Assembly: GCF_012641745.1 (NCBI RefSeq)
Contig: NZ_WEHZ01000026.1
Coordinates: forward strand, 1-64,000
Direction of reading: 5' to 3'
DNA length: 64,000 nucleotides
From: Pseudoalteromonas peptidolytica
Lineage (GTDB): Bacteria > Pseudomonadota > Gammaproteobacteria > Enterobacterales > Alteromonadaceae
This document shows positions 57,601 through 64,000 of this stretch, in pieces. The position numbers and the translations under genes were made by a program. How positions within the stretch are numbered: position 1 is the first letter of the stretch; every line of letters begins with the position of its first letter. The notes under the pieces are model-generated. The model saw only the letters and a program-made list of their open reading frames with translations, did not search any database and was not told the origin of the DNA.

Positions 57601-57765
57601 ACTAATATCCCAGCGCTCTTTTGGTATTTCGGTGATGCCATTACCGCCAGCCAATAAAAACTGGTGAAAGTCAGAAGGTGCATTGTTGTCTCCGGGGAGC
57701 CGGCATGAAACACCAATGACAGCGATGTCATTGCTTGGCATAGTTGCAGCTTGATTGTTGTTCAT
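51664..57765 (-). CDS. modular type I polyketide synthase (KS-AT-DH-KR-ACP)
   Basis: 2033 residues. KS (12-440): Cys185 in LDTACSSSL, His320 in EAHGTGT, His360 in SNIGHTEPTAG, all present. AT (about 543-850): Ser633 in GHSAGEVAAS; the specificity segment is PYHSPVMD (734-741), matching neither the usual malonyl (HAFH) nor methylmalonyl (YASH) motif. DH (about 905-1180): His942 in GHQVGTEVIYPG and Asp1102 in LLDGAFQ, so probably active. KR (structural plus catalytic, about 1440-1860): TGGQGGIG near 1673, active-site Ser and Tyr in FSSIAAIVGWAGQANYAAANA; GVLKD suggests a B-type ketoreductase. ACP near 1971 (DYGLNSL). No ER, loading module or methyltransferase. It precedes the NRPS with a one-base overlap. 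Confidence 0.95.
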   Translation of the reverse strand: MNNNQAATMPSNDIAVIGVSCRLPGDNNAPSDFHQFLLAGGNGITEIPKERWDISAYYDSDREKSGKMYVKNGGFLSGLSLFDAPFFGISPKEAPYIDPQQRWVLEATYEALENAGLDIEQLKGSDTSVFMGQFMHDFEQLQTASCAHDYVSSHSATGSSMTLTANRVSYCFDFHGTSLTLDTACSSSLVALDLACKAILNGDSRIALAGGVNLLLRPEMTMSICKASMLSPDGLCKSFSSDANGYVRSEGVAVVVLKKLADAINDHDPILAVIKASGTNQDGQTNGITVPNGLAQQRLLSKTLEFAGLSGQDIDYAEAHGTGTAVGDPIEVNALGSVLGIRDNKLMPCLIGSVKSNIGHTEPTAGLAGLIKTINAMNSGVIPKTLHCHTINPAINEAQLNIKVVTENTPWPDRADDTPRRAIVNSFGFGGTNANVVVEQATLTPTSNPDHAGVLQLFVSAKSAAALTAQVSAYLDYLAPLATHELPDFCRNSVLLRTAFKNRVVFTAKDKQTLMAQLEDFIFERPNKVFQSATSQQSASSPTALVFSGMGTTWQTMGKALYCSSKIFKQEIDKVDSALQHYVSWSLIDKMHNGGDEIHETQYAQPAIFACQIALFQLLTSYGIKADAIVGHSAGEVAASYCAGVYSFEDAIRIIYHRSRLQQTTTGEGKMLAVGISQAQAQTLCNEYPNKVSIAAINSSTAVTLAGDTDTLSEIAAQLDAEGEFAKFLNVDVPYHSPVMDKLEQPLLDALALLSPSEPSIALYSTVTGSLTQQQDWHAEYWPKNVREPVYFEKAINTLLDNGVRNFIEISPHAVLCNVIKQVASDLSVFTTPLILRNEDDEVQFAAALGALAVSGLLAPKLALNAINCFPNHTIKLPNYQWQHQSYWLEHPDVQLARVENKQKRDAFSDLCLPTLGQQLLSHQPIFQTKVNVKKQPYWSGHQVGTEVIYPGAAYVEAALQFARTQQPEPHAQFTLCDIEFNRPLYLGDEDITIETRYHTQNGTISLSSLEADTWHQQSRFTLDTHERGCHQGDTLSDTIQQFPQAISKADFYAHCHQLDMNYQAQFQSVLQCWKSSSQVIVEIHCESQDDSQVMLSPMLLDGAFQSFFQLVNKSYLPVKISEFTFYKKPTNRCFSVLDITLLSDPICIGDLHIYTLDGQLCVAIKGIELKPNTQHQLDSLKELKYHYNWQHAPVTQDAGDTQPNTVSILAENTDFSALHVLKNNSVVHITSDDDSASLIEKLQPYLSHTERLIVDVRHLANIEMRHGSLSQTVIERALVAPLHYFQAIQAVNWGKSLEIVIITKHSQGAGDTEINPLQSAIWGMLRVFSTENQQFKVTLLDIDAKPSSAETLKQLLLAQQLNDTEMAIRHGDVFVQKLAHLSSEACTESKDFTISTTPTGHYQWLMDDNCWVAYAQKNDDKAITPVRAVSISRAALSNRPSCFIYQLADHTKPKLVFANAGVTNYIDDALPFVSLPDISATWLTEHLAVLHRALALVQTLLTQTTAVSFFNPSTIESFVAISCLKIAGRVVHVIDSTDKSETTESIATLVLDPATSIPNSIQARLCYGAHIICITPPPTTQLSHDDYTFIKPTIQLDNSQSIHALHGLTVQIVELLNNDDRVLKQPSDCISVNALPTELAAEYLSVKFDTLPTFARKRHTPSEQFDKGSYLVTGGQGGIGLEIVNWLYEKGAKHIFVSGRSALSDSLNDTIQKAALSGCIIQYIQADISQYDDVVKVIEHIAHSGAPLKGVFHAAGVLKDATFSSQSAEHMYSVLAPKVNGAWYLHLATHALSLDYFVCFSSIAAIVGWAGQANYAAANAFMDGLCIARRQQGKSALSLNWGPWLEAGMAAQLSELEQQAMQQAGMYPLTSKEGLEELERTISSAMSQIGIFKVDWQDAKLATGSTVFSHFQTSTPEQNEDPIKTQLHAANSAARQTLIESRIKCDLATVLGLQDANNIESSASVFDYGLNSLMAIELKQRLQALCDDPLPASLVMKHDSVAKLTNFITTLYNEQLSAIDTVTDEQVVKVML

Positions 57766-57792
57766 TGTTATTACTCCAAAATACGGTGGTGT

Positions 57793-58713
57793 TTACATGG
57801 CTTGGCTAAATGATGTGGCATGGGCTTGGCTGAATAAAATACCCTTCAGCGCATCATTGGGGCGAGTGTGGGCGGTTAGTATGTCTTGCCAACTCATTCC
57901 TTGTTGTAGTAGGTACGTTGCAACCGAACAGTGTTTGTCGTGAATATAGTTGATATTTTCTTTTGCACTTTTATAGGTATCAGCTTTTACTTTAGGGTGT
58001 GGGTAATGAATTGCTTTTGCATCAGTGATGAGCTCAAATTTAGCACCTATACCGTGGAGCCTAAGTGCTAATTCAACATCTTCCCCCCCCCAGCTTGTGA
58101 AATATTCATCAAAGCCTTCGATGTCAAAAAGCGCTTGTGTTTTGCACGACGCGTGACAAGTCCAAAAGATAAGCCAAGGTTCAGCAATATACTGTAGTGA
58201 CAACCCATGAGAGTGTAAGTAAGGGGCGCGACAATCTTGAAATTGGTCTAAAAAAGTGTGATCAGCAAAAATATTATTATTGGATAAGCGATGCTTAAAA
58301 GCCCGTATACTGGACTCTTCGAGTTCTTCAAACCCAAAGCACAGTCCAATTAATACATCAATGTTACTCGACTGGTATTGCTTCAAATGTTGGGCTAAAC
58401 ATGATGCTTCTGCAATGACACCTGAGTCCAAAAATAATACATGCTCAAATTGCGCCGCTAATATGCCGATATTTCGTGCTCGAGCAACCCTAAATCCTTG
58501 ATCACTTTGAAAGTAGTAATGTATCGGTAGCTTATCTGTGTATGAGTCAACAATGTCTTTTGTATTATCGTTCGAGCCGTCATCTACCACGATAACTTCA
58601 AAGAAAACGTTACTAAGAGTTTGTCTTTCTAAACTCTGTAATGTGAGTTGTAATAATTGGCTGCGGTTATAAGTGGGAATAATAACGCTGATCCCAGGTC
58701 TCCAATCTTTCAT
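57793..58713 (-). CDS. GT2-family glycosyltransferase of the biosynthetic operon
   Basis: A 306-residue GT-A-fold transferase: SVIIPTYNRSQLLQLTLQSLERQ, VIVVDDGSNDNT (nucleotide-sugar Asp residues), FLDSGV at the metal-binding position, and a C-terminal WGGEDVELALRLHG motif as in galactosyltransferase-like members. No membrane helices. The ATG at 58713 has AGGAA 7 bases upstream; a start at 58746 would add 11 residues. The catalytic WGGED motif is encoded by a run of nine G residues (58083-58091 on the plus strand as C). First gene of the operon, 27 bases before the PKS. Confidence 0.88.
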   Translation of the reverse strand: MKDWRPGISVIIPTYNRSQLLQLTLQSLERQTLSNVFFEVIVVDDGSNDNTKDIVDSYTDKLPIHYYFQSDQGFRVARARNIGILAAQFEHVLFLDSGVIAEASCLAQHLKQYQSSNIDVLIGLCFGFEELEESSIRAFKHRLSNNNIFADHTFLDQFQDCRAPYLHSHGLSLQYIAEPWLIFWTCHASCKTQALFDIEGFDEYFTSWGGEDVELALRLHGIGAKFELITDAKAIHYPHPKVKADTYKSAKENINYIHDKHCSVATYLLQQGMSWQDILTAHTRPNDALKGILFSQAHATSFSQAM

Positions 58714-59386
58714 TTTTATATTCCTTTGAATTTGCAATCGTCGCAAAAGTTAGCACCGAAATTGGATACGTTATTTTTGATATGTGAATTATTGGTGTCA
58801 ATATGTTATTTGGTTTTTTCAAGTTGTTATTTTGTGTGTATTTAGTAACCTAATGATTATTAAGGTTGTTGTTTTTTTGTTCGTCTTTTTTGGTTGAATA
58901 TTGTTCATCAATGAGGTTCGATATGTATGTGGTAATGTTTTGTAAATTGGGAAGGTGATTTATTCGTGTTATGTTGTTAATCATTTTCAACACCAGCAGG
59001 GACACTGTAATGTGAAGAGCTTTATGGGAAGCACCTGTATGCGTGTATTAACATCGTATTTGCGTCTAATAGCGAGTTCTTTTATTGCCAGTATTGATGC
59101 TTACCAATATGAGTTTACAACCAATTCTTAACTTTGAGTCGATACCTTTAAGGTCTTACCAATCAAGTTGCATATTTAGTAGAAAAAGAAGATGACGGTC
59201 GCAACAATACAACTTTTTAATTAGGTAGAGAGCTAAATATAGCGAGTCTTAACAATCCCAACGTTAGCTCACTCCTTATTCAAGGCTCAGGTTAAATAAA
59301 TATTTAACTTCCAATTTGCCCCGAAAACCGCTAGCCTTAGGGGCAATAAATAAAGTAACAAATACGTAAAATAATGGAGCAGTATT
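58714..59386. other. 673-bp divergent intergenic region
   Basis: AT-rich. It must hold the promoters of the biosynthetic operon (leftward) and of the SapC gene (rightward). A hairpin TTGCCCC (59316-59322) / GGGGCAA (59340-59346) lies in the leader of the SapC gene, about 40 bases before its start. No convincing open frame, binding site for a pathway regulator, or repeat copy was seen. Confidence 0.4.
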
Positions 59387-60097
59387 ATGGCAGAGCAACA
59401 AGTGCAGCCTTTACACAACGAGAAGCACGCTAACATTAAAGTTAAAAACGGCGTGAATGTTGAATTCCTTAAAACTCAGCACTTAATGCCAGTGGTTGCA
59501 CACGAATTTGCACGTGTAGCGACTGAATTCCCAATGGCTTTTGTTAAAAATTCAGAAACTGGTCAATTTCAAGCGGTTGCTATGTTTGGTCTTCAGCCAA
59601 ATGAAAATCTATTTGTTGAAGGCGACAAGTGGACTGGTAGCTTTGTACCAATGGCAGCAGCTCGTTACCCGTTTGGTTTAGTTAAGCACCCAGAGCAAGA
59701 TCAGTTTGGTATTGTGATTGATGAAGCAAGCCCGTTAGTTGGTGAAGAAGAAGGCAATGCGCTTTTTGAAGACGGTAAAGAGACTGAGTATTTAGCACGT
59801 CGTAAAGAAGCGTTAGTAAGCTACGTTGAGTTTGCTCGTGTAACTGAAGCATTTACTCAGTATCTTGCTGACAAAGAGCTTTTAGTTCAACAAACGTTAA
59901 CTGTAGAGATCCGTGGTGAGAAGAAAGACATCAACGGTATCTATCTTGTAGATGAGCGCAAGTTAAATGAGTTAGGTGACGAAGATTTCCTAGAGCTACG
60001 TAAACGTGGCTATTTAGCTCCGATCTTCGCATTTTTAACTTCTACGCATCAAGTGGCGCGTCTAGCTCGTATTAAAGCACAGCGCGAAGCTAGCTAA
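59387..60097 (+). CDS. SapC-family protein
   Basis: A 236-residue cytoplasmic protein of the SapC family, related to the Campylobacter S-layer protein SapC group only by name and family profile: FLKTQHLMPVVAHEFARVATEFPMAFVKN near the start and a conserved middle segment. In marine Alteromonadales, members often sit near TonB receptors and tryptophan-halogenase-like genes; here those are 16 kb away. GGAGCAG precedes the ATG. Codon use looks like that of a well-expressed gene. Function unknown. A strong terminator follows. Confidence 0.85.
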   Translation: MAEQQVQPLHNEKHANIKVKNGVNVEFLKTQHLMPVVAHEFARVATEFPMAFVKNSETGQFQAVAMFGLQPNENLFVEGDKWTGSFVPMAAARYPFGLVKHPEQDQFGIVIDEASPLVGEEEGNALFEDGKETEYLARRKEALVSYVEFARVTEAFTQYLADKELLVQQTLTVEIRGEKKDINGIYLVDERKLNELGDEDFLELRKRGYLAPIFAFLTSTHQVARLARIKAQREAS

Positions 60098-60125
60098 ACG
60101 CTTTTAGATATAGAATGATTCGATA

Positions 60126-60155
60126 GAAGCGCTTCCAGAGGAAGCGCTTTTTTTT
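60126..60155 (+). terminator. Rho-independent terminator after the SapC gene
   Basis: AAGCGCTTCC-AGA-GGAAGCGCTT is a perfect 10-bp stem followed by six T residues, 29 bases after the stop. Confidence 0.92.
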
Positions 60156-60289
60156 ATGCTCTAACAGTCACACCTTTGCTCTTTGTAAGTCTTGATGCTT
60201 CATGCGATAAAACTAATCGAATCGACCTTTTGCTATGATGAAATGTTTATATGACGGGTGGCGTTTTCAAAAACAATTTCCTCACTGTA

Positions 60290-60498
60290 ATACCAACTAA
60301 CCTTAATGCTTGCTCAATTTGAGGAGTGAATCTGACATTAGCTGCGTTAAAAACCTCTAGTTTAGAGCAACTTAATAGCAAAATTTTTGCCTTGCCTATA
60401 GGGCATAGGCACCTCGGCAGGAGCAGGACGCAAAAGCAGGGTTATCGACAAAATTTTCTCGCCTCAAAATAGACCACTTAATTAAGATAATTGTTATA
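60290..60498 (+). repeat. dispersed intergenic repeat, copy before the asparaginase gene
   Basis: About 209 bp from ATACCAACTAA to TAATTGTTATA. It carries CCTTAATGCTTGCTCAATTTG, the core GTTTAGAGCAACTTAATAGC, AAATTTTTGCCTTGCCTAT, GCAGGACGC, TTATCGACAAAATTTTCTCG and AAAATAGACCACTTAATTAAG, closely matching copy 1 at 5729. The rest of the 60098-60605 gap holds the terminator and a short AT-rich leader. Confidence 0.75.
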
Positions 60499-60605
60499 AA
60501 AAATCATCTTTAATTTAATAATCCACAAACATTTCAACGTGAATACTTGCATCCTTCTATAGTTCATCACATGCTGTTGGCACAATAAAGAATCAAGGTA
60601 AAAAA

Positions 60606-61634
60606 ATGAATAAAACTTCTTTGTTTGCATTCATGCTAGCGTTGACGACAACAGGTGTGATGGCTGAGGCGCAATCAAAGCCATTTGCAATCGCTATTCA
60701 TGGCGGGGCGGGCACAATTGAGCGTAGTAACTTCACGCCGGAAAAAGAAAAACAATACAAAGCTAAATTAAAAGAAGCCGTTGAGGCTGGCTATAAGGTA
60801 CTGGCACAAGGTGGAGAAAGTCTTGATGCAGTAACGGCAGCCATTAATATTCTTGAAGACTCTGCATTTTTTAATGCGGGGAAAGGTGCCGTATACACCT
60901 ACGATGAAGGTCATGAATTAGACGCATCAATTATGGATGGTCGTAACCGTCAAGCAGGCGCAGTGGCTGGCGTAAAGCACATTAAAAACCCCATTAATCT
61001 GGCAAAAGAAGTCATGCAGCACTCTGTACATGTCATGCTAAGTGGTGATGGTGCAGAAGATTTTGCTAAGAGACGCGGTTTTGAGTTAGTGGAAAATAGC
61101 TACTTTGACACTGATGCTCGTTACCAGTCGCTCTTAAAGGCGAAAAAGCGATTACAGATGAAAGAAGCCGCCACGAAAGACTATCAAGCAGCACATCAGC
61201 AATTAGAGAGCGAATACAAGATGGGGACTGTCGGTGCAGTGGCGCTTGATAAGCATGGGAATTTAGCTGCAGGAACGTCGACAGGTGGGATGACGGCGAA
61301 ACGCTTTGGACGAGTAGGTGACTCACCCGTGATTGGTGCAGGCACATTTGCAGATAACCGCTCTTGTGCAGTGTCTGCAACGGGCCATGGCGAGTATTTT
61401 ATTCGGTATAATGTTGCGGCCGATATTTGCGCTCGCGTTGCTTATCAGGGTAAGTCGATAGAAAAAGCAGGCAAAGAGGTTATTTTTGACACGCTTTACC
61501 CTGTTGGTGGCACCGGCGGTGTGATAATTGTAGATCCCAATGGCAATATCAGCATGCCGTTTAATACAGCAGGAATGTATCGAGCAAGTAAATCCTCAAG
61601 CACCGAAACGTACGTAGGTATTTATCGCGACTAA
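60606..61634 (+). CDS. isoaspartyl peptidase / type III L-asparaginase (Ntn hydrolase)
   Basis: A 342-residue protein with a signal peptide (about 1-21), unlike the cytoplasmic E. coli IaaA. IAIHGGAGTIER opens the alpha-subunit; the autocatalytic cleavage site and nucleophile Thr lie in KMGTVGAVALDKHGNLAAGTSTGG (about residues 208-230); GHGEYFIR and GGTGGVIIVDPNGN follow. It hydrolyses isoaspartyl dipeptides and asparagine after self-cleavage. Periplasmic location is inferred from the signal peptide. Confidence 0.92.
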   Translation: MNKTSLFAFMLALTTTGVMAEAQSKPFAIAIHGGAGTIERSNFTPEKEKQYKAKLKEAVEAGYKVLAQGGESLDAVTAAINILEDSAFFNAGKGAVYTYDEGHELDASIMDGRNRQAGAVAGVKHIKNPINLAKEVMQHSVHVMLSGDGAEDFAKRRGFELVENSYFDTDARYQSLLKAKKRLQMKEAATKDYQAAHQQLESEYKMGTVGAVALDKHGNLAAGTSTGGMTAKRFGRVGDSPVIGAGTFADNRSCAVSATGHGEYFIRYNVAADICARVAYQGKSIEKAGKEVIFDTLYPVGGTGGVIIVDPNGNISMPFNTAGMYRASKSSSTETYVGIYRD

Positions 61635-61660
61635 AACAATATTAGATTAAGCAACTTCTT

Positions 61661-61698
61661 AAAACGCCAACTACTATTACTATGATAGCTGGCGTTTT
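61661..61698 (+). terminator. stem-loop after the asparaginase gene
   Basis: AAAACGCCA (61661-61669) pairs with TGGCGTTTT (61690-61698), extended by CTA/TAG inside. It ends 14 bases before the CBS-protein start, so it acts as a terminator or as a leader structure for that gene. Confidence 0.65.
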
Positions 61699-61712
61699 AA
61701 TGGAGATGGGCA

Positions 61713-62141
61713 ATGCAATCAATAAAAGTCGCAGACTACTTAAATCATCGACCTGTAACATTTAATCAAGATATGCGCATAGAGGCTGCGGTTGAAAAAC
61801 TGCTTCAAAGTGGACAATCTGGTGGCCCTGTCATCGATGAAAGTCGACGAGTCATCGGCTTTTTGTCTGAACAGGATTGCCTCAAAAAAATGTTAGAGGC
61901 AACGTATCAAAATGAGTCTCATAGTGTTGTGTCTGATGTGATGACAAAAGACCCGTTATGTGTAAATTGTGAAGATAGTATCGTGCAAATCGCAGATATG
62001 ATGAGTTGTAATAAGCCCAAAATCTACCCTGTTGTTGACGAAGATAAGCGCTTACTGGGCGTGATCAGCCGGGCGAATGTATTACTCGCAATAGATAAAC
62101 ACTTACATGATACCTATATGTCTGGGCAACGATACGTATAA
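61713..62141 (+). CDS. CBS-domain pair protein
   Basis: A 142-residue protein made of two CBS motifs (about 8-60 and 72-130): VEKLLQSGQSGGPVIDESRRVIGFLSEQD and DSIVQIADMMSCNKPKIYPVVDEDKRLLGVISRANVL. CBS pairs bind adenosine nucleotides and regulate partner proteins; no effector domain is attached and no partner is evident nearby. GGAG precedes the ATG. Confidence 0.9.
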   Translation: MQSIKVADYLNHRPVTFNQDMRIEAAVEKLLQSGQSGGPVIDESRRVIGFLSEQDCLKKMLEATYQNESHSVVSDVMTKDPLCVNCEDSIVQIADMMSCNKPKIYPVVDEDKRLLGVISRANVLLAIDKHLHDTYMSGQRYV

Positions 62142-62260
62142 CGTCTTTAGTAATACATTTATTAGCGCAAAATAAGACGTACTGATGAAATTTAGTTGGG
62201 TTCGTCCTACTTGATTTGCTAAACTACACGGCGTTTTATGTAATCACAAGGTGTCGTGTA

Positions 62261-64000
62261 GTGCAGGTTGACTCGCTGTTTAAAGAGCTAAATTCATGTC
62301 TTAAAAAGGATCACTTCGTCCTCAAAAAGCGCCTTCATGGTGCAAAAAAAATTACCGATCAAGAAAAACAAAAGCAGGTTATTGCAAAAATCGCAGCAGC
62401 AATTGCAAAAAGCCAGCAACTAAAGGTAACGAGAAGCGCAAATATCCCGGCAGTAGAGTACCCTGAACAGTTACCAGTAAGTCAAAAGAAAGAAGATATA
62501 AAAGCAGCGATTGCTAGTCACCAAGTGGTGATTGTCGCTGGTGAAACCGGATCTGGTAAAACCACTCAGTTACCAAAAATTTGTTTGGAACTTGGGCGCG
62601 GTGTGGATGGTTACATTGGCCACACTCAGCCTAGAAGGCTTGCCGCTAGAAGTGTATCGACTCGTATTGCAGAGGAGATTGGTTGTGAAATGGGGCAAGA
62701 AGTAGGGTTTAAAATTCGGTTTTCAGATCAAGTTTCCGATAACACCTACGTAAAATTAATGACTGATGGTATTTTACTGTCTGAAATTCAGCAAGATAGA
62801 TTCCTAAATCAATACGACACCATCATCATAGATGAAGCGCACGAGCGTAGCCTTAATATTGACTTTATTTTAGGTTATCTAAAACAGCTTCTGCCTAAAC
62901 GCCCAGATTTAAAAGTAATTATTACTTCTGCAACGATTGACCCTGAGCGTTTCTCCAAACATTTTAATGACGCGCCGATTATTGAAGTCTCAGGTCGAAC
63001 CTATCCGGTGGAAGTAAGATATCGACCAGTCGAAGATATTGACCCACAAAATAGCGAAGCAGAGAACGATCAGCTACAAGGGATCTTTGACGCAGTTGAT
63101 GAGCTGTGTGCAGAAGGGCCAGGTGATATTTTGGTATTTATGAACGGGGAACGCGAAATACGTGATACCGCTGATGCCTTGGCAAAGCGTAATTTAAAAG
63201 GAGTCGAAGTATTACCCCTCTATGCGCGCCTTTCAAACGCTGAACAAAATCGTATTTTTGCACCGCACAGCCAGCGCCGTATCGTATTATCGACAAATGT
63301 GGCAGAAACGTCTTTGACTGTACCTGGTATACGTTATGTTATCGATCCTGGTACTGCGCGGATCAGCCGCTATAGTTATCGCACCAAAGTTCAGCGCCTA
63401 CCGATTGAGGCTGTATCTCAAGCCAGTGCCAATCAGCGAAAAGGTCGCTGTGGGCGGGTGGCATCAGGTATTTGTATTCGTTTGTATAGTGAACAAGATT
63501 TCCTTGGCCGCCCAGAGTTTACTGATCCTGAAATCTTAAGAACAAATCTTGCGTCAGTTATCCTGCAAATGCTTGCACTTGGACTTGGTGATATTAGTCA
63601 ATTTCCATTTGTTCAAGCGCCTGACAGCCGAAATATAAAAGATGGTATGTCGCTACTCGAGGAACTTGAAGCGATTGTACCTGCAAAACGTAGAGAAAAA
63701 GCTCAACTCACTGATTCTGGGCGTAAGCTAAGTCGCCTTCCAATAGACCCCAGACTTGCCAAAATGGTCATGTCTGGTGCGCAAAATGGCGCACTTTGGG
63801 AGGCTATTGTAATCACTGCGGCTTTATCCATTCAAGACCCCCGTGAGCGGCCGCAGGATAAGCGTGCAGTAGCAGACGAAAAGCATAGTCGTTTTGAGAG
63901 CGAGCACTCTGATTTTGTCGCCTATCTTAATCTTTGGAACTATATTGAAGCCCAGCAACAAGCACTAACCCGAAATCAGTTTAGAAAGCAATGTCAAAAA
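62261..64000 (+). CDS. hrpA: ATP-dependent RNA helicase HrpA (N-terminal part, runs off the window)
   Basis: 580 codons are visible in one open frame from GTG 62261 (AAGGTG 7 bases upstream) to the window edge; full-length E. coli HrpA is about 1300 residues. DEAH-box motifs are in order: GETGSGKTTQLPK (Walker A), HTQPRRLAARSV, IIDEAHERSLN, ITSATID, LSTNVAETSLTVPGI and QRKGRCGRV. The enzyme unwinds RNA or remodels stalled ribosome-mRNA complexes in the cytoplasm. The start VQVDSLFKELNSCLKKDHFVL is typical of HrpA. Confidence 0.95.
   Translation, partial: MQVDSLFKELNSCLKKDHFVLKKRLHGAKKITDQEKQKQVIAKIAAAIAKSQQLKVTRSANIPAVEYPEQLPVSQKKEDIKAAIASHQVVIVAGETGSGKTTQLPKICLELGRGVDGYIGHTQPRRLAARSVSTRIAEEIGCEMGQEVGFKIRFSDQVSDNTYVKLMTDGILLSEIQQDRFLNQYDTIIIDEAHERSLNIDFILGYLKQLLPKRPDLKVIITSATIDPERFSKHFNDAPIIEVSGRTYPVEVRYRPVEDIDPQNSEAENDQLQGIFDAVDELCAEGPGDILVFMNGEREIRDTADALAKRNLKGVEVLPLYARLSNAEQNRIFAPHSQRRIVLSTNVAETSLTVPGIRYVIDPGTARISRYSYRTKVQRLPIEAVSQASANQRKGRCGRVASGICIRLYSEQDFLGRPEFTDPEILRTNLASVILQMLALGLGDISQFPFVQAPDSRNIKDGMSLLEELEAIVPAKRREKAQLTDSGRKLSRLPIDPRLAKMVMSGAQNGALWEAIVITAALSIQDPRERPQDKRAVADEKHSRFESEHSDFVAYLNLWNYIEAQQQALTRNQFRKQCQK

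Noticed and set aside
57717-57730. TGACAGCGATGTCA inside the PKS gene, matching the LacI-type operator upstream of the chemoreceptor
   Set aside because: It encodes the conserved NDIAVIG start of the ketosynthase, so the match is explained by coding constraint, and it lies inside the gene rather than upstream of it.
58714-59386. Pathway-specific regulator or phosphopantetheinyl transferase next to the PKS-NRPS operon
   Set aside because: No open frame in this gap shows such features; activation of the carrier domains must rely on a transferase elsewhere.
61066-61380. 104-codon open frame antisense to the asparaginase gene
   Set aside because: It lies opposite the catalytic core of a well-identified Ntn hydrolase and has no independent support.

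Overview
The window comes from the chromosome of a marine gammaproteobacterium of the order Alteromonadales, most likely Pseudoalteromonas or a close relative. This is inferred from gene content: a TonB-dependent receptor next to a tryptophan-halogenase-like protein, a SapC-family protein, a LacI-controlled pgi/zwf/pgl block, the PerM/TusA-like/BepA/YfgD-ArsC/WrbA/DUF2069 neighbourhood, and moderate to low GC. No rRNA, tRNA, CRISPR array, prophage or insertion sequence was seen.

Layout. 1-5.0 kb: a DUF885 lipoprotein, soxR, a divergent flavodoxin-fold reductase with a textbook SoxR promoter between them, and a Cache-type chemoreceptor. 5.2-11.2 kb: a small orphan membrane protein, two copies of a dispersed repeat, then the complete cyoABCDE quinol oxidase operon. 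11.3-17.1 kb: a small membrane protein, a TetR/HPP divergent pair with two matching operators, a CadC/ToxR-type regulator and a DUF5916 outer-membrane protein. 17.6-25.9 kb: DNA helicase IV, glutamate dehydrogenase, a frameshifted RimK-type ligase, a hybrid histidine kinase, a secreted EEP-family phosphatase/nuclease and a DUF2897 protein. 26-32.4 kb: an ankyrin membrane protein, then arsC-wrbA-DUF2069, bepA with an unknown partner gene, and tusA-like/perM.

32.6-43.4 kb is a carbohydrate block: a LacI-family regulator, pgi, zwf and pgl, a TonB-dependent receptor and a halogenase-like flavoprotein. The palindrome TGACAGCGTTGTCA occurs upstream of pgi and twice upstream of the receptor, with a near-identical copy upstream of the distant chemoreceptor. 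This suggests one regulon joining sugar sensing, uptake and glucose-6-phosphate catabolism.

43.4-58.7 kb is the most distinctive region: a six-gene, one-strand, tightly packed hybrid polyketide/non-ribosomal peptide cluster. In transcription order it holds a GT2 glycosyltransferase, a PKS (KS-AT-DH-KR-ACP), an NRPS (docking-C-A-T-terminal C/E-like domain), a secreted protein with one CXXCH motif, an MFS exporter and a hexapeptide acyltransferase. The A-domain signature, read by eye, is DILQLGMVWK, close to a glycine code. No thioesterase or reductase release domain is present, so release probably involves the unusual terminal domain. 59.4-64 kb returns to ordinary genes: SapC family, an isoaspartyl peptidase/asparaginase, a CBS protein and the start of hrpA, which runs off the window.

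A family of roughly 150-210 bp intergenic elements with ACCAATT/AATTGGT termini and a conserved internal hairpin is scattered through the window in five recognisable copies. It looks like a MITE-like or structured repeat that no gene explains.
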